Assembly (NCBI RefSeq): GCF_019048065.1
Contig: NZ_CP077291.1
Location: 4,402,001-4,466,000, forward strand
Reading direction: 5' to 3'
DNA: 64,000 nucleotides
From: Citrobacter farmeri
Lineage (GTDB): Bacteria > Pseudomonadota > Gammaproteobacteria > Enterobacterales > Enterobacteriaceae
Position numbers and translations under genes: made by a program. This document shows positions 10,888 through 22,864 of the stretch, piece by piece (position 1 is the stretch's first letter; every line of letters starts with the position of its first letter). The notes under the pieces were generated by a model. It was not told the DNA's origin and ran no database searches. It worked only from the letters and a program-made list of their open reading frames with translations.

Positions 10888-12261
10888 GTGGATCATTTGC
10901 CTATATTTTGTCAACTACGTGACCGCGACTGTCTTATTGTCGGCGGTGGTGATGTCGCAGAACGCAAAGCGCGGTTACTGCTGGAAGCAGGCGCCCGTTT
11001 AACGGTTAATGCGCTGGCGTTTATTCCGCAGTTCACCGTATGGGCAAATGAAAACATGTTAACGCTGGTGGAAGGGCCGTTTGATGAAGCCCTTCTCGAC
11101 CCGTGCTGGCTGGCGATTGCCGCGACCGATGACGACGCTGTGAATCAGCGCGTCAGCGATGCCGCTGAATCTCGTCGTATCTTCTGTAACGTCGTGGATG
11201 CCCCAAAGGCTGCCAGTTTCATCATGCCATCGATTATTGACCGTTCGCCGCTGATGGTAGCGGTCTCCTCCGGCGGCACCTCACCGGTGTTGGCCCGTCT
11301 GCTGCGTGAAAAGCTGGAATCCGTATTACCTCAACATTTGGGCCAGGTCGCGCAGTACGCCGGGCAACTTCGTTCCCGGGTGAAACAACAGTTTGCCACG
11401 ATGGGTGAACGTCGCCGCTTCTGGGAAAAGCTGTTTGTTAACGACAGACTGGCGCAGTCGCTGGCTAATGCCGACCACAAAGCGGTAGAAGAAACCACTG
11501 AGCAGATACTCAGCGAGCCGCTGGATCATCGCGGTGAAGTGGTGCTGGTGGGCGCAGGTCCTGGTGATGCTGGTCTTCTGACGCTGAAAGGACTGCAACA
11601 GATACAGCAGGCCGATGTGGTGGTTTATGACCGTCTGGTTTCTGACGATATCATGAACCTTGTGCGTCGCGACGCCGACCGTGTGTTTGTGGGTAAACGT
11701 GCGGGTTACCACTGTGTTCCGCAGGAAGAAATTAACCAAATTCTGCTGCGGGAAGCGCAACAGGGCAAACGCGTTGTTCGTCTTAAAGGCGGTGATCCCT
11801 TTATCTTTGGTCGTGGTGGTGAAGAGCTGGAAACGCTGTGTCACGCTGGCATTCCATTCTCCGTGGTACCAGGGATTACGGCGGCTTCAGGTTGTTCCGC
11901 CTACTCCGGTATTCCGCTGACCCACCGTGACTACGCTCAGAGTGTACGTCTGGTTACCGGGCACCTGAAAACAGGCGGCGAACTGGACTGGGAAAACCTG
12001 GCGGCAGAGAAACAGACACTGGTGTTCTACATGGGGCTGAATCAGGCTGCCACCATCCAGCAAAAACTGATCGAATTTGGTATGCAGGCAGATATGCCGG
12101 TTGCCCTGGTTGAGAACGGCACTTCAGTGAAACAGCGGGTCGTGAACGGCGAACTGTCGCAATTGGGTGAACTGGCAACGCAGGTGGCAAGTCCGGCATT
12201 GATCATTGTTGGGCGGGTCGTCGGACTGCGCGACAAGCTGAACTGGTATTCAAACCATTAA
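10888..12261 (+). CDS. cysG: Sirohaem synthase (trifunctional CysG)
   Basis: CysG makes sirohaem from uroporphyrinogen III by two methylations, an NAD-dependent dehydrogenation and iron insertion. The 457-residue protein has an N-terminal dehydrogenase/ferrochelatase domain (Rossmann [17 protein letters not shown], residues 16-32), a linker dimerisation region, and a C-terminal SAM-dependent uroporphyrinogen methyltransferase ([14 protein letters not shown] near 225, [17 protein letters not shown] near 297). Its place behind nirBDC links cofactor supply to nitrite reductase; sulphite reductase uses the same cofactor. A terminator follows. Confidence 0.98.
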   Translation: MDHLPIFCQLRDRDCLIVGGGDVAERKARLLLEAGARLTVNALAFIPQFTVWANENMLTLVEGPFDEALLDPCWLAIAATDDDAVNQRVSDAAESRRIFCNVVDAPKAASFIMPSIIDRSPLMVAVSSGGTSPVLARLLREKLESVLPQHLGQVAQYAGQLRSRVKQQFATMGERRRFWEKLFVNDRLAQSLANADHKAVEETTEQILSEPLDHRGEVVLVGAGPGDAGLLTLKGLQQIQQADVVVYDRLVSDDIMNLVRRDADRVFVGKRAGYHCVPQEEINQILLREAQQGKRVVRLKGGDPFIFGRGGEELETLCHAGIPFSVVPGITAASGCSAYSGIPLTHRDYAQSVRLVTGHLKTGGELDWENLAAEKQTLVFYMGLNQAATIQQKLIEFGMQADMPVALVENGTSVKQRVVNGELSQLGELATQVASPALIIVGRVVGLRDKLNWYSNH

Positions 12262-12280
12262 AGCAAACTATCTGAGTATT

Positions 12281-12306
12281 AAGGCCGGATATTTCCGGCC
12301 TTTTTT
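12281..12306 (+). terminator. Rho-independent terminator after cysG
   Basis: A 9-bp stem (AAGGCCGGA/TCCGGCCTT, loop TATT) leads into a T-rich stretch 19 bases after the cysG stop. It closes the nir-cysG unit. Confidence 0.88.
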
Positions 12307-12505
12307 ATTTCCCTTCGGGAAACGATCCAAATATGGACTATTAATTATCCATGTAATTACAATAAATTAAGCTTATTGTATCTTTTCCTATTAACGTAGT
12401 TACTGACGCCAAAATAATATTGCTATATCGTTTTAGATGAACAGAAGAATTATATTCACTTCTTCAATCAGTAACTTTTATATATTTAACACATAGGGAA
12501 TGTAA

Positions 12506-12673
12506 ATGAGTAAATTCATTAAAATGGCACTGGTAGGTGCTGCCCTGGCAACGCTGACAGCCTGTACAGGTCATATTGAAAACCGTGATAAGAACTGCTC
12601 TTATGATTATCTGTTGCACCCTGCCATTTCTATTTCAAAAATAATCGGCGGTTGCGGCCCGGCAGCACAGTAA
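12506..12673 (+). CDS. yhfL: YhfL, small lipoprotein
   Basis: This 55-residue protein starts at ATG 12506 (MSKFIKMALVGAALATLTAC). A basic start, a hydrophobic core and the lipobox LTAC put a lipidated Cys at position 20. The mature part is about 36 residues with two further Cys (NCSYDY and GGCGPAA). It closely resembles E. coli YhfL, which lies in the same place between cysG and frlA. Its function is unknown. It has its own AT-rich upstream region of about 240 bp and is followed by a hairpin (12709-12727). Confidence 0.9.
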   Translation: MSKFIKMALVGAALATLTACTGHIENRDKNCSYDYLLHPAISISKIIGGCGPAAQ

Positions 12674-12704
12674 TTGTATTCAATCTCGATTGCGTAGAGA
12701 TAAA

Positions 12705-12985
12705 GAATCCACCTGCATAGCAGGTGGCTTTGATATTACCCCCTGAAAAGGGGGATTAAACCCAACCCTTCCAGCCCGGGTTGAATTTGTCTTTTTTCTT
12801 TGGCTACGTTGTCCTTATACCGTAAATATCGTCGGATTATTTCTTCGTTTGCTCCTGCCTGTTCTTCAAAATCCCCTTTTACTTACTCCTTGATTTGCTG
12901 GTAACAAGCCAGGGCAGTATTTAGCATGGGCATTCTACGGTCAAAACCCCACATGAACGATCACCACCTCAGTCGGTGGCGGTTT
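12705..12985 (-). mobile_element. Decayed IS200/IS605-like remnant
   Basis: The segment has a perfect hairpin at one end (CCACCTGC/GCAGGTGG, 12709-12727), a second one inside (CCCCCT/AGGGGG, 12739-12754), and a third at the other end (CCACC/GGTGG, 12964-12979). IS200/IS605 elements have subterminal palindromes of this kind instead of inverted repeats. On the minus strand, 12882-12736 reads openly for 48 residues without a start codon. The peptide contains ANEEIIRRYLRYKD and is rich in charge, resembling my memory of the C-terminal tail of small IS200-type TnpA proteins. No catalytic HUH or Tyr region is left. The element boundaries are estimates. Confidence 0.4.
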
Positions 12986-14561
<1,576 letters not shown>

Positions 14562-14582
14562 TATTATCTGGAGATTATTGAA

Positions 14583-15605
14583 ATGTTGGATATTGATAAA
14601 AGCACCGTGGACTTCCTGGTTACCGAAAATATGGTACAAGAGGTGGAAAAAATCCTGTCTCAGGATGTCCCACGTGTTCATGCCATTGTGGGCGAAATGG
14701 TTCGTCGCAATATTGATCGCATTTACTTTGTGGCCTGCGGCTCGCCGCTGAATGCCGCGCAAACCGCAAAACTCCTTGCGGATCGTTTTTCCGATCTTCA
14801 GGTGTACGCCATCTCCGGCTGGGAATTCTGTGACAACACACCTTACCGTCTCGACAATCGTTGCGCCGTCATCGGCGTTTCCGACTACGGTAAAACAGAT
14901 GAAGTCATTAAAGCGCTCGAACTGGGTCGCGCCTGCGGTGCGCTCACTGCGGCATTCACGAAACGTCCGGACAGCCCAATCACGGCGGCAGCCGAGTTTG
15001 TCGTTGATTATCAGGCCGACTGCATCTGGGAAATTCATCTCCTGCTGTGCTACAGCGTAGTGCTGGAAATGATTACCCTTCTTTCCCCCGCACCTGAGAT
15101 CGGCAAAATTAAAAACGATCTACGCAAATTACCTGAGGCACTGGGCTATCTGGTGCGTAACTGGGAAGAAAAAGGGCGCCAGTTGGGTGAGCAGGCCAGC
15201 CAGTGGCCGATGATTTACACTGTTTCTGCGGGTCCTTTGCGCCCGTTAGGTTACAAAGAAGGTATCGTCACGCTGATGGAGTTTACCTGGACGCATGGTT
15301 CAGTTATCGAAAGCGGCGAATTTCGTCACGGCCCGCTGGAGATTGTCGAACCCGGTATCCCCTTCCTGTTTCTGCTGGGTAACGACGAAAGCCGTCACAC
15401 TACCGAGCGGGCAATCAGCTTTGTGAAGCAGCGTACTGATAACGTCATCGTGATTGATTACGCCGATATCGCTCAAGGCTTACATCCCTGGCTCGCACCG
15501 TTCCTGATGTTCGTACCGATGGAATGGCTCTGCTACTACCTCTCTATTTACAAAGATCACAACCCGGATGAACGCCGCTACTACGGCGGCATTGTGGAAT
15601 ATTAA
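14583..15605 (+). CDS. frlB: Fructoselysine 6-phosphate deglycase
   Basis: FrlB cleaves fructoselysine 6-phosphate to glucose 6-phosphate and lysine in the cytoplasm. The 340-residue protein has two SIS (sugar isomerase) domains related to the isomerase half of GlmS; sugar-phosphate contacts are expected in [11 protein letters not shown] (about 43-53) and in [10 protein letters not shown] (about 97-106). The conserved segment [11 protein letters not shown] (about 244-254) is near the active site by analogy with GlmS. It shares the frl operon with the transporter, kinase and epimerase. Confidence 0.97.
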   Translation: MLDIDKSTVDFLVTENMVQEVEKILSQDVPRVHAIVGEMVRRNIDRIYFVACGSPLNAAQTAKLLADRFSDLQVYAISGWEFCDNTPYRLDNRCAVIGVSDYGKTDEVIKALELGRACGALTAAFTKRPDSPITAAAEFVVDYQADCIWEIHLLLCYSVVLEMITLLSPAPEIGKIKNDLRKLPEALGYLVRNWEEKGRQLGEQASQWPMIYTVSAGPLRPLGYKEGIVTLMEFTWTHGSVIESGEFRHGPLEIVEPGIPFLFLLGNDESRHTTERAISFVKQRTDNVIVIDYADIAQGLHPWLAPFLMFVPMEWLCYYLSIYKDHNPDERRYYGGIVEY

Positions 15606-15618
15606 TCCCTTAACCTGG

Positions 15619-15638
15619 CCCGGCCAAAAGCCGGGTTT
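15619..15638 (+). terminator. Intercistronic hairpin frlB-frlC
   Basis: A 6-bp GC stem (CCCGGC/GCCGGG, loop CAAAA) is followed by only three T residues, just before the frlC ribosome-binding site AGGAG (15643-15647). It is more likely an mRNA-processing or partial attenuation element than a full terminator. Confidence 0.45.
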
Positions 15639-15654
15639 CCCAAGGAGCAATATG

Positions 15655-16482
15655 ATGAAAACAGGTATGTTTACCTGCGGCCACCAGCGGCTGCCCGTTG
15701 AGCACGCATTTCGGGATGCACGCGAACTTGGTTACGATGGCATTGAACTGTGGGGAGGTCGTCCTCATGCCTTTGCACCCGATCTAAAAGCTGGCGGTAT
15801 TCGCCAAATCAAAGCGCTCGCCGAAACATATCAACTGCCCATCATCGGCTATACGCCAGAAACCAACGGTTACCCATATAACATGATGATTGGCGACGAG
15901 CGCATGCGCCGGGAAAGCCTGGACATGATTAAACTGGCAATGGACATGGCAAAGGAGATGAACGCGGGCTATACGCTTATCTCTGCGGCGCATGCAGGCT
16001 ACCTCGCTACGCCGAACGACATCTGGGCGCGTCTTGCTGAAAATCTGAGTGAGCTTTGTGAGTACGCCGAAAACATCGGGATGGATTTAATTCTGGAGCC
16101 TCTTACCCCATATGAATCGAACGTGGTCTGTAATGCCAATGATGTTCTGCGAACGCTGGCACTGGTTCCCTCACCGCGGCTGTTCAGTATGATCGACATC
16201 TGTGCGCCTTACGTTCAGGCCGAACCGGTGATGAGCTATTTCGACAAACTGGGCGAGAAATTGCGTCATCTGCACATTGTCGACAGTGACGGAGCGAGTG
16301 ATACCCACTACATTCCCGGCGATGGCAAGATGCCGTTGCGTGAGCTGATGCGAGATATCATCGACAGGGGCTATGACGGTTATTGCACCATTGAGCTGGT
16401 GACCATGTACATGAACGAGCCACGGCTTTATGCACGCCAGGCGCTGGAGCGCTTTCGAGCATTGTTACCGGAGGACGTATAA
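15655..16482 (+). CDS. frlC: FrlC, fructoselysine 3-epimerase
   Basis: FrlC interconverts psicoselysine and fructoselysine, letting the operon use both. The 275-residue protein is a xylose isomerase-like TIM barrel; acidic and His metal ligands are expected in [21 protein letters not shown] and HLHIVDSDG, with the last Glu in [14 protein letters not shown]. Of the two adjacent ATGs (15652 and 15655), the second gives [10 protein letters not shown] as in E. coli and has the better spacing (7 bases) to AGGAG. The stop overlaps the frlD start by one base. Confidence 0.94.
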   Translation: MKTGMFTCGHQRLPVEHAFRDARELGYDGIELWGGRPHAFAPDLKAGGIRQIKALAETYQLPIIGYTPETNGYPYNMMIGDERMRRESLDMIKLAMDMAKEMNAGYTLISAAHAGYLATPNDIWARLAENLSELCEYAENIGMDLILEPLTPYESNVVCNANDVLRTLALVPSPRLFSMIDICAPYVQAEPVMSYFDKLGEKLRHLHIVDSDGASDTHYIPGDGKMPLRELMRDIIDRGYDGYCTIELVTMYMNEPRLYARQALERFRALLPEDV

Positions 16483-17267
16483 TGAAAAAACTGGCGACCA
16501 TTGGGGATAACTGTGTAGATATTTACCCGCAGTTGAATAAGGCTTTCTCTGGCGGCAACGCAGTCAATGTCGCCGTTTACGCCACGCGCTACGGCATGCA
16601 ACCCGGCTGCGTCACCTGGGTTGGCGAAGACGACTACGGTCATACGCTCAGGCACGATCTGGCCCGCAAGGGAATCGATATTAGCCATGTACACACAAAG
16701 CCAGGCCTGACCGCGCAAACGCAGGTCACACTGAACGGGAGCGATCGGGTGTTTGGTGACTACACCGAAGGGGTAATGGCCAACTTTGCGCTCAGCGAAG
16801 AGGATTATCGCTGGCTTGGCGATTACGACATCATCCACTCGGCTATCTGGGGGCATGCTGAAGACGCATTTCCTCGCCTGTATGCCGACGGGAAGATAAC
16901 GGCATTCGACTTTTCCGACAAGTGGGATAGCCCCCTATGGCAAACGCTCCCACCGCATCTCGACTTTGTTTTTGCCTCCGCTCTGGTTGAGGATGACGCA
17001 CTTTGCCTGCGTATGAAAACAATTGTGGGGCAAGGCGCTGGTGCGGTGATCGTTACGCTCGGGGAAAACGGCAGTATCGCCTGGGATGGCAGGCAGTTCT
17101 GGCGCCAAATGCCGGACCCGGTCACGGTTGTCGATACGATGGGCGCTGGCGACTCTTTTATCGCCGGTTTTCTCTGCGCCCAGGCATCAGGCAAGTCATT
17201 ACCTGAAGCGATGAAGCAAGGTACAGCCTGCGCGGCTCAAACAATCCAGTATCACGGAGCCTGGTAG
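16482..17267 (+). CDS. frlD: Fructoselysine 6-kinase
   Basis: FrlD is an ATP-dependent PfkB/ribokinase-family kinase that phosphorylates fructoselysine at O6 before cleavage by FrlB. The 261-residue product has the N-terminal [15 protein letters not shown] segment and the C-terminal PfkB signature [14 protein letters not shown] (about 220-233), in which the second Asp is the catalytic base and the Gly-Ala-Gly forms the anion hole. The start codon A is the last base of the frlC stop, giving translational coupling. A perfect inverted repeat follows the stop and separates frlD from frlR. Confidence 0.96.
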   Translation: MKKLATIGDNCVDIYPQLNKAFSGGNAVNVAVYATRYGMQPGCVTWVGEDDYGHTLRHDLARKGIDISHVHTKPGLTAQTQVTLNGSDRVFGDYTEGVMANFALSEEDYRWLGDYDIIHSAIWGHAEDAFPRLYADGKITAFDFSDKWDSPLWQTLPPHLDFVFASALVEDDALCLRMKTIVGQGAGAVIVTLGENGSIAWDGRQFWRQMPDPVTVVDTMGAGDSFIAGFLCAQASGKSLPEAMKQGTACAAQTIQYHGAW

Positions 17268-17274
17268 CCACGGC

Positions 17275-17300
17275 GTTGGCGTGAGTCTCTTCACGCCAAC
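17275..17300 (+). other. Perfect inverted repeat between frlD and frlR
   Basis: GTTGGCGTGA (17275-17284) and TCACGCCAAC (17291-17300) form a perfect 10-bp stem with a 6-base loop. There is no T run, so it is not a classical terminator. It could be an mRNA 3'-end stabiliser between the catabolic genes and the regulator, or a protein-binding site. Confidence 0.6.
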
Positions 17301-17364
17301 ACCCTGTTACTTACAAAGAAACGACTCTATAATCCGCCTATTACTCTCTTTTTCAGGGTCGATT

Positions 17365-18096
17365 ATGCCAGCTACGGATCGCTACTCACATCAGCTCCTC
17401 TACGCAACAGTACGCCAGCAACTGCTGGACAATATTGCGCAGGGAATCTATCAGCCGGGCCAACAGATACCTACGGAAAGCGAGCTCTGTACGCAATACA
17501 ACGTCAGCCGCATCACTATCCGAAAAGCCATCAGCGATCTGGTCGCCGACGGCGTATTGATCCGCTGGCAGGGGAAAGGCACGTTTGTGCAGAGTCAGAA
17601 AGTCGAAAACGCGCTGCTCACCGTCAGTGGGTTTACAGATTTTGGCGTTTCACAAGGCAAACCGACCAAAGAGAAAGTTATCGAACAAGAGCGGATTAAC
17701 GCGTCGCCATTTTGTGAGAAGCTCAATATTCCAGGTAATAGCGATGTCTTCCATCTGAGCCGCGTTATGTATCTCGATAAAGAACCACTCTTTATTGATA
17801 GCTCCTGGATCCCGCTCTCACGTTATCCTGATTTTGATACGCTTTATACGGAAGGGGCCTCTACTTATCAGTTATTTCAGGAGCGTTTCGATACGCGAGT
17901 GGTGAATGATAAAAAAACGATCGATATCTTTGCCGCCACACGAGCTCAGGCGAAATGGCTCAGGTGTGAACTGGGCGAACCGCTTTTTCGTATCAGTAAG
18001 ATAGCCTTTGATCAAAATGACAAACCTGTTCATGCCTCTGAGCTTTTTTGCCGTGCCAATCGCGTGACACTGACGATTGATAATCAGCGCCATTAA
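17365..18096 (+). CDS. frlR: FrlR, GntR/HutC-family regulator of the frl operon
   Basis: FrlR is a transcription regulator, probably a repressor released by a phosphorylated frl intermediate. Residues 10-75 form the GntR winged HTH (PTESELCTQYNVSRITIRKA), and the rest is a UTRA ligand-binding domain as in HutC regulators. The start at ATG 17365 (MPATDRYSHQ) gives 243 residues, as in E. coli; the longer frame from 17281 runs through the upstream hairpin and is not supported. It is last in the operon and ends at a bidirectional terminator facing trpS. Confidence 0.94.
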   Translation: MPATDRYSHQLLYATVRQQLLDNIAQGIYQPGQQIPTESELCTQYNVSRITIRKAISDLVADGVLIRWQGKGTFVQSQKVENALLTVSGFTDFGVSQGKPTKEKVIEQERINASPFCEKLNIPGNSDVFHLSRVMYLDKEPLFIDSSWIPLSRYPDFDTLYTEGASTYQLFQERFDTRVVNDKKTIDIFAATRAQAKWLRCELGEPLFRISKIAFDQNDKPVHASELFCRANRVTLTIDNQRH

Positions 18097-18104
18097 TACG
18101 CAAT

Positions 18105-18132
18105 AAAAAAGAGGACCGTGGCCCTCTTTTTT
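18105..18132. terminator. Bidirectional terminator between frlR and trpS
   Basis: AAAAAAGAGG and CCTCTTTTTT form a 10-bp stem around a short GC-rich loop, with A and T runs on both sides. It can end transcription from frlR and from the convergent trpS. Confidence 0.85.
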
Positions 18133-18146
18133 GTTTCTACCCTAAC

Positions 18147-19151
18147 TTACGGCTTAGCAACAAAACCAATCGCTTCGTAGACTGCTTTCAGCGTAGCCGA
18201 TGCACGCGCACTGGCTTTTTCCGCACCGTCTTTCATCACCTGCTGCAGGAAGGCTTCGTCGTTACGGAAACGGTGATAACGCTCCTGCAGCTCGGTCAGC
18301 ATGCCGGAAACCGCGTCGGCAACTTCGCCTTTCAGATGACCGTACATTTTGCCTTCGAAGCTCTGTTCCAGCTCAGGAATGCTCTTGCCGGTCACAGCAG
18401 AGAGAATATCCAGCAGGTTGGACACACCGGGTTTCTCTTTAACGTCATAACGCACAACCGGCGGCTCTTCCGAGTCAGTCATGGCTCGTTTAAGTTTTTT
18501 CACCACCGATTTCGGATCTTCCAGCAGACCAATCACGTTATTGCGATTGTCGTCCGACTTGGACATCTTTTTCGTCGGCTCCAGCAGAGACATCACGCGG
18601 GCACCTGATTTAGGAATAAACGGTTCAGGAACTTTAAAGATCTCACCATACAGCGCGTTGAAACGCTGGGCGATATCGCGGCTGAGTTCCAGATGTTGTT
18701 TCTGGTCTTCACCCACCGGCACCAGGTTGGTCTGATACAGCAGAATATCTGCCGCCATCAGTACCGGATAATCAAACAGGCCGGCGTTAATGTTCTCAGC
18801 GTAACGCGCTGACTTATCTTTGAACTGAGTCATACGGCTCAGTTCACCAAAGTAGGTGTAGCAGTTCAGCGCCCAACTCAGTTGCGCATGTTCAGGCACG
18901 TGGGACTGAACGAAAATGGTGCTTTTTTCAGGATCGATACCGCACGCAAGGTAGAGCGCCAGCGTATCCAGCGTCGCTTTACGCAGTTGCTGGGCATCCT
19001 GACGAACGGTGATGGCATGCTGGTCAACGATGCAATAGATGCAATGGTAGTCATCCTGCATGTTCACCCACTGACGCAGTGCACCCATATAGTTGCCAAT
19101 GGTCAATTCACCTGAGGGCTGTGCGCCACTAAAAACGATGGGCTTAGTCAT
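18147..19151 (-). CDS. trpS: Tryptophanyl-tRNA synthetase
   Basis: TrpS is a class I aminoacyl-tRNA synthetase that charges tRNA-Trp. The start at 19151 ([14 protein letters not shown]) gives the family length of 334; an upstream ATG would add 18 residues inside gph. The HIGH-like signature is in [12 protein letters not shown] (about 12-23) and the KMSKS loop in KKMSKSDD near 195. It overlaps the 3' end of gph by 8 bp, the last gene of the dam superoperon order seen in E. coli. Confidence 0.98.
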   Translation of the reverse strand: MTKPIVFSGAQPSGELTIGNYMGALRQWVNMQDDYHCIYCIVDQHAITVRQDAQQLRKATLDTLALYLACGIDPEKSTIFVQSHVPEHAQLSWALNCYTYFGELSRMTQFKDKSARYAENINAGLFDYPVLMAADILLYQTNLVPVGEDQKQHLELSRDIAQRFNALYGEIFKVPEPFIPKSGARVMSLLEPTKKMSKSDDNRNNVIGLLEDPKSVVKKLKRAMTDSEEPPVVRYDVKEKPGVSNLLDILSAVTGKSIPELEQSFEGKMYGHLKGEVADAVSGMLTELQERYHRFRNDEAFLQQVMKDGAEKASARASATLKAVYEAIGFVAKP

Positions 19152-19902
19152 TTTTCGATTCCTGATTTTCGCTATGCGGAAGCCCGAGAGCGGGCAGTAG
19201 TTCACTAATGCGGTCGTAGATGACGTCTGGCTGGCTCAGCGCGATCGGTTCACCGTAGTTGTAGCCATAGGTGAGGCCAACGGACGGGCAGCCAGCGGCT
19301 TTTGCCGCCTGAATATCATTACGCGAATCCCCAACGAAGAGCAATTGCTCTGGCGCAATGCCGAGCTTACTTGCCACCAGCAGCAGCGGATCCGGATGGG
19401 GTTTTTTGTTCTGGACATCGTCACCGCCAATGACCACGCTGAAGTATTTACTGATATCCAGCGCGTCGAGCAATGGCGCAACAAACGGCGTCGGCTTGTT
19501 GGTCACCAGGCCGAGCGGCAGCCCTTTGGCGTGCAGCGCGCCCAGCGTATCGGCGACATCAGGGAACAGGAACGTCCCCTCTTCAGCGACATCCCCATAG
19601 TAACGGTTAAACAGCTTACGCAGAATACGCACCTGCTCCTCGGCGGGAATATCCTCATCGACCGGTGATTTGCCCATCGTCTTACGCAATGTGGCGCGTT
19701 CCTGACGAGACCAGGTTAACGCACGCTCCATCAATACATCAGCACCGTTGCCAATCCAGGTAATAACGCGCTCTTCACCGGCAACCGGCAGTTCCAGCGC
19801 GTACAGCGCCATGTCCACTGCGGTACTCAATCCCGGCGCGCTGTCCACCAGCGTACCGTCGAGGTCAAAGGCGACGCCTCGAATATCCTGCAATTTATCC
19901 AT
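19144..19902 (-). CDS. gph: Phosphoglycolate phosphatase
   Basis: Gph is a HAD-superfamily phosphatase that removes phosphate from 2-phosphoglycolate, for example that formed in DNA repair of 3'-phosphoglycolate ends. The 252-residue protein has HAD motif [10 protein letters not shown] (residues 13-21), motif II VTNKP and motif III/IV with [15 protein letters not shown] near 190. It overlaps rpe upstream by 8 bp and trpS downstream by 8 bp, so the three genes are translationally linked. Confidence 0.97.
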   Translation of the reverse strand: MDKLQDIRGVAFDLDGTLVDSAPGLSTAVDMALYALELPVAGEERVITWIGNGADVLMERALTWSRQERATLRKTMGKSPVDEDIPAEEQVRILRKLFNRYYGDVAEEGTFLFPDVADTLGALHAKGLPLGLVTNKPTPFVAPLLDALDISKYFSVVIGGDDVQNKKPHPDPLLLVASKLGIAPEQLLFVGDSRNDIQAAKAAGCPSVGLTYGYNYGEPIALSQPDVIYDRISELLPALGLPHSENQESKND

Positions 19903-20572
19903 GACTTACCTTTGCCAGTTCGCTGCGCATCTCATCAATGACTTTCTTGTAGTCTGGCTGATCGAAAACGGCGGAACCGGCGACAAACATGTCAGCCCCT
20001 GCGGCGGCGATTTCAGCAATATTGCTCGCCTTCACACCACCATCCACTTCGAGGCGAATGTCATGGCCCGACTCGTCAATGCGACGACGGACTTCCCGCA
20101 GTTTGTCCAGCGTTTGCGGAATGAAGGACTGGCCGCCAAAGCCCGGGTTAACGGACATCAGCAGGATCACATCCAGCTTGTCCATCACATAGTCCAGATA
20201 GCTCAGCGGTGTCGCCGGGTTGAAGACCAGTCCAGCTTTACAGCCATGCTCTTTGATCAGTTGTAGCGAGCGGTCAACATGTTCGGAGGCTTCCGGGTGA
20301 AAGGTAATGATGCTGGCGCCTGCGGCAGCGAAATCCGGGATGATTCGGTCCACCGGTTTCACCATCAGATGCACATCGATGGGGGCCGTAATACCGTATT
20401 TACGCAGGGATTTCAGTACCATCGGACCCATGGTCAGATTCGGTACATAGTGGTTGTCCATGACGTCAAAATGCACGACGTCACCACCGGCAGCCAGAGC
20501 TTTCGCGGTGTCCTCACCCAGGCGAGCAAAATCAGCCGACAGGATTGAGGGGGCAATCAAATACTGTTTCAT
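19895..20572 (-). CDS. rpe: Ribulose-phosphate 3-epimerase
   Basis: Rpe interconverts ribulose 5-phosphate and xylulose 5-phosphate in the pentose phosphate pathway. The 225-residue TIM-barrel protein has the conserved metal and acid-base residues in [13 protein letters not shown] (about 33-45), HLMV near 68, and [10 protein letters not shown] near 177. It matches the E. coli length. It lies 17 bp downstream of dam and overlaps gph. Confidence 0.98.
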   Translation of the reverse strand: MKQYLIAPSILSADFARLGEDTAKALAAGGDVVHFDVMDNHYVPNLTMGPMVLKSLRKYGITAPIDVHLMVKPVDRIIPDFAAAGASIITFHPEASEHVDRSLQLIKEHGCKAGLVFNPATPLSYLDYVMDKLDVILLMSVNPGFGGQSFIPQTLDKLREVRRRIDESGHDIRLEVDGGVKASNIAEIAAAGADMFVAGSAVFDQPDYKKVIDEMRSELAKVSHG

Positions 20573-20589
20573 CCGCTTCTCCTTGAGAA

Positions 20590-21426
20590 TTATTTATTCA
20601 CAGGCGTTGCGACTCCTGGTTTGTACAGAGCCAGCAGTTCGTCCACCTTTTTACGTGTGCCGCCGTTGCTGCTTATACTGCGCCGCACTTTGACCTGAAA
20701 ATGTTCCGCCGCTTTGTACCATTCGCGGGTATCGGGCGTGTCATGATTCGAAATTAACACCGGGATCTGCTTACTGACCAGCTTTTCGGCCATCTTCGCC
20801 AGATGGGCCTGCTCTTTCGGGCTGAAGCTGTTGGTATGATATGCGGTGAAATTCGCCGTCGCTGACAGCGGGGCGTAGGGCGGATCGCAATAGACAACCG
20901 AGTTCGCATCCGCTTGCTCCATGCACTCATCATATGAGAGGCAGTGGAATTCCGCATTCTGCGCTTTTTCCGCAAAGTGATACAACTCAGCTTCCGGGAA
21001 GTAAGGCTTTTTGTAACGTCCAAACGGCACGTTAAACTCGCCGCGCAGATTATACCGGCACAGGCCGTTGTAACCATATCGGTTCAGATACAGGAACAGG
21101 ACCGCACGACGGAAAGGCTCCTGGCTGGCATTGAACTCTTCACGGAACTGGTAGTAAACCTCAGCCTGATTGGTCTCTGGGCTAAACAGTTCACGGGAAG
21201 CCTTCACGTATTCATCGGTACGGGTCTTCACGATCTTATAGAGACTGATGAGATCGCTGTTGATATCGGCAAGAATATAACGAGAAAAGTCGGTGTTAAG
21301 AAACACCGACCCTGCACCCACAAAGGGTTCAACCAGGCATTCACCCTGCGGTAAATGCCGTTTGATGTCGTCGAGCAGGGGATATTTTCCCCCTGCCCAC
21401 TTCAGAAAAGCGCGATTTTTTTTCAT
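20590..21426 (-). CDS. dam: DNA adenine methyltransferase
   Basis: Dam methylates adenine N6 in GATC, and so sets mismatch-repair strand choice, SeqA-dependent replication timing and some gene switches. The 278-residue protein has the SAM-binding [10 protein letters not shown] near residue 35 and the catalytic DPPY (about 181), the class alpha order. The start [15 protein letters not shown] fits the family. It lies 66 bp downstream of damX in the aroK-aroB-damX-dam-rpe-gph-trpS order. Confidence 0.98.
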   Translation of the reverse strand: MKKNRAFLKWAGGKYPLLDDIKRHLPQGECLVEPFVGAGSVFLNTDFSRYILADINSDLISLYKIVKTRTDEYVKASRELFSPETNQAEVYYQFREEFNASQEPFRRAVLFLYLNRYGYNGLCRYNLRGEFNVPFGRYKKPYFPEAELYHFAEKAQNAEFHCLSYDECMEQADANSVVYCDPPYAPLSATANFTAYHTNSFSPKEQAHLAKMAEKLVSKQIPVLISNHDTPDTREWYKAAEHFQVKVRRSISSNGGTRKKVDELLALYKPGVATPVNK

Positions 21427-21492
21427 GCTGACTAACTAATTACACCTTCTCCGGCTGTGGAGAAAGCTCCGACAGCATCCTGCGCTTTAACA

Positions 21493-22767
21493 TTATTTCA
21501 GATCGGCCTGTACCTGATGCAGCGGTTTGGCCCACGGATTTTTTGCCTGCACATCGGCTGGCAGCGTGGAAACCGCGCGTTTCGCATCTTCTTTCGAGGC
21601 GTACACGCCAGACACCAGAACATACCACGGTTGACCGTTACGCGTCGTCTGATACACCACATAGTTTTTCAGATTCTCTTTCTTCGCCCAACCGTTCAGA
21701 TTGTCGTAGTTAGAAGAGCTGCTGAGCTGCAGGGTGTAATGGCTGGACGGTGCGGACTTCAGCGACCCGACGTTACCGGTGCTTTTGCCAGCCGCTGCGC
21801 TACTTACCGCTGGCGCTGTCTGAGCAGGTGCTGCCGTTTGTGCTGGCGCTGCCGTCTGTACCGGTGCGGCGTTGGTCGTCGTCTTCGGCGCTGCGGTGGC
21901 TACGGGTTCAGTGCGTTTAGGCTGGGCCGTCGGCTTTGACTCCGCTGGCGTCGCTTTCGCGGTTGTCTGCGGTTTCTTCGGCTCAATCACAACCTGCTTA
22001 CGTTCCGGACGCGTGGTGGTCGGGCGCTCGCTGCCAGGTGCAGCAGCCGTCTGGCTCGACGTATTACCATTACGCACGGGTGCAACGGTCGCCGGTTCTG
22101 TCGGCAGCGTGGAGTTCGCCACCACATTGCTCACCTGTTCCTGGCCCTGCGGTTGCGTCAACGCATTATTCAGATCGCCCTGCACTTCTACACGCTGCTG
22201 ACCTTCTGCGGTCGCTGGCGTTTGTCCCTGCGTCGGCGTGGAGGAAATTGGTGGCAGAGAAACATCCTGCGGCGTGTTGCCCGCTGTCTGTTCAGCAGAG
22301 GTACTTCCCGGAGCCGGTTGGGCACCGTTTGCCTGGTCAGCAGCATTACCGGAGAGATCGATACTCTTCTCGCCAGACGCCGTTTGCGCGTCTGAAGACG
22401 GGGTGGAAGGCGCTTTCAGCGCAGAGCCAATACCGATGATCAGCAGCAGCAGAACCAGCACGCCCACGCCCATCATCATGTACTGACGGGAAGCAGGTTT
22501 ACCGGCGGCTTTTTTACGCTTGCGCGGACGACGCTCTACGCGTTCTTCATCCACGAGCTCTTCATCATTGGAATCGTAATCCTCTTCCCTCTCTTGCTCA
22601 TCAAGGCGTTCTTTACGCCCGCGCGCAGGACGGCGATCGTCAGCATCCAGATCAACATCATCAAAGTTGATCTGCGGTTCGCCGCGTTCTGAAGATTGAC
22701 GAGAACGACCAGTACGACGATCGCTGGGATCGGGTTTCAGCTCGTCTTCTGGTTTGAATTCATCCAT
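21493..22767 (-). CDS. damX: DamX, SPOR-domain cell division protein
   Basis: DamX is a bitopic inner-membrane protein that collects at the septal ring by binding denuded peptidoglycan glycans. The 424-residue product has a charged cytoplasmic part (1-100, many Asp/Glu/Arg), one membrane segment (about 103-121, [17 protein letters not shown]), a long Ala/Pro/Thr/Gln-rich periplasmic linker with repeats of [11 protein letters not shown] type, and a C-terminal SPOR domain (about 345-420, [15 protein letters not shown]). It is slightly shorter than E. coli DamX (428), which the linker repeats explain. Confidence 0.96.
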   Translation of the reverse strand: MDEFKPEDELKPDPSDRRTGRSRQSSERGEPQINFDDVDLDADDRRPARGRKERLDEQEREEDYDSNDEELVDEERVERRPRKRKKAAGKPASRQYMMMGVGVLVLLLLIIGIGSALKAPSTPSSDAQTASGEKSIDLSGNAADQANGAQPAPGSTSAEQTAGNTPQDVSLPPISSTPTQGQTPATAEGQQRVEVQGDLNNALTQPQGQEQVSNVVANSTLPTEPATVAPVRNGNTSSQTAAAPGSERPTTTRPERKQVVIEPKKPQTTAKATPAESKPTAQPKRTEPVATAAPKTTTNAAPVQTAAPAQTAAPAQTAPAVSSAAAGKSTGNVGSLKSAPSSHYTLQLSSSSNYDNLNGWAKKENLKNYVVYQTTRNGQPWYVLVSGVYASKEDAKRAVSTLPADVQAKNPWAKPLHQVQADLK

Positions 22768-22864
22768 TTAACACCCCACTCAAAGGCTAATGCTTACGAC
22801 GTTGCAACTAACCTGAATCTAAATGGCCGATACGTAAGCCGTATCAGTCCGACCTTTCTTGTTG

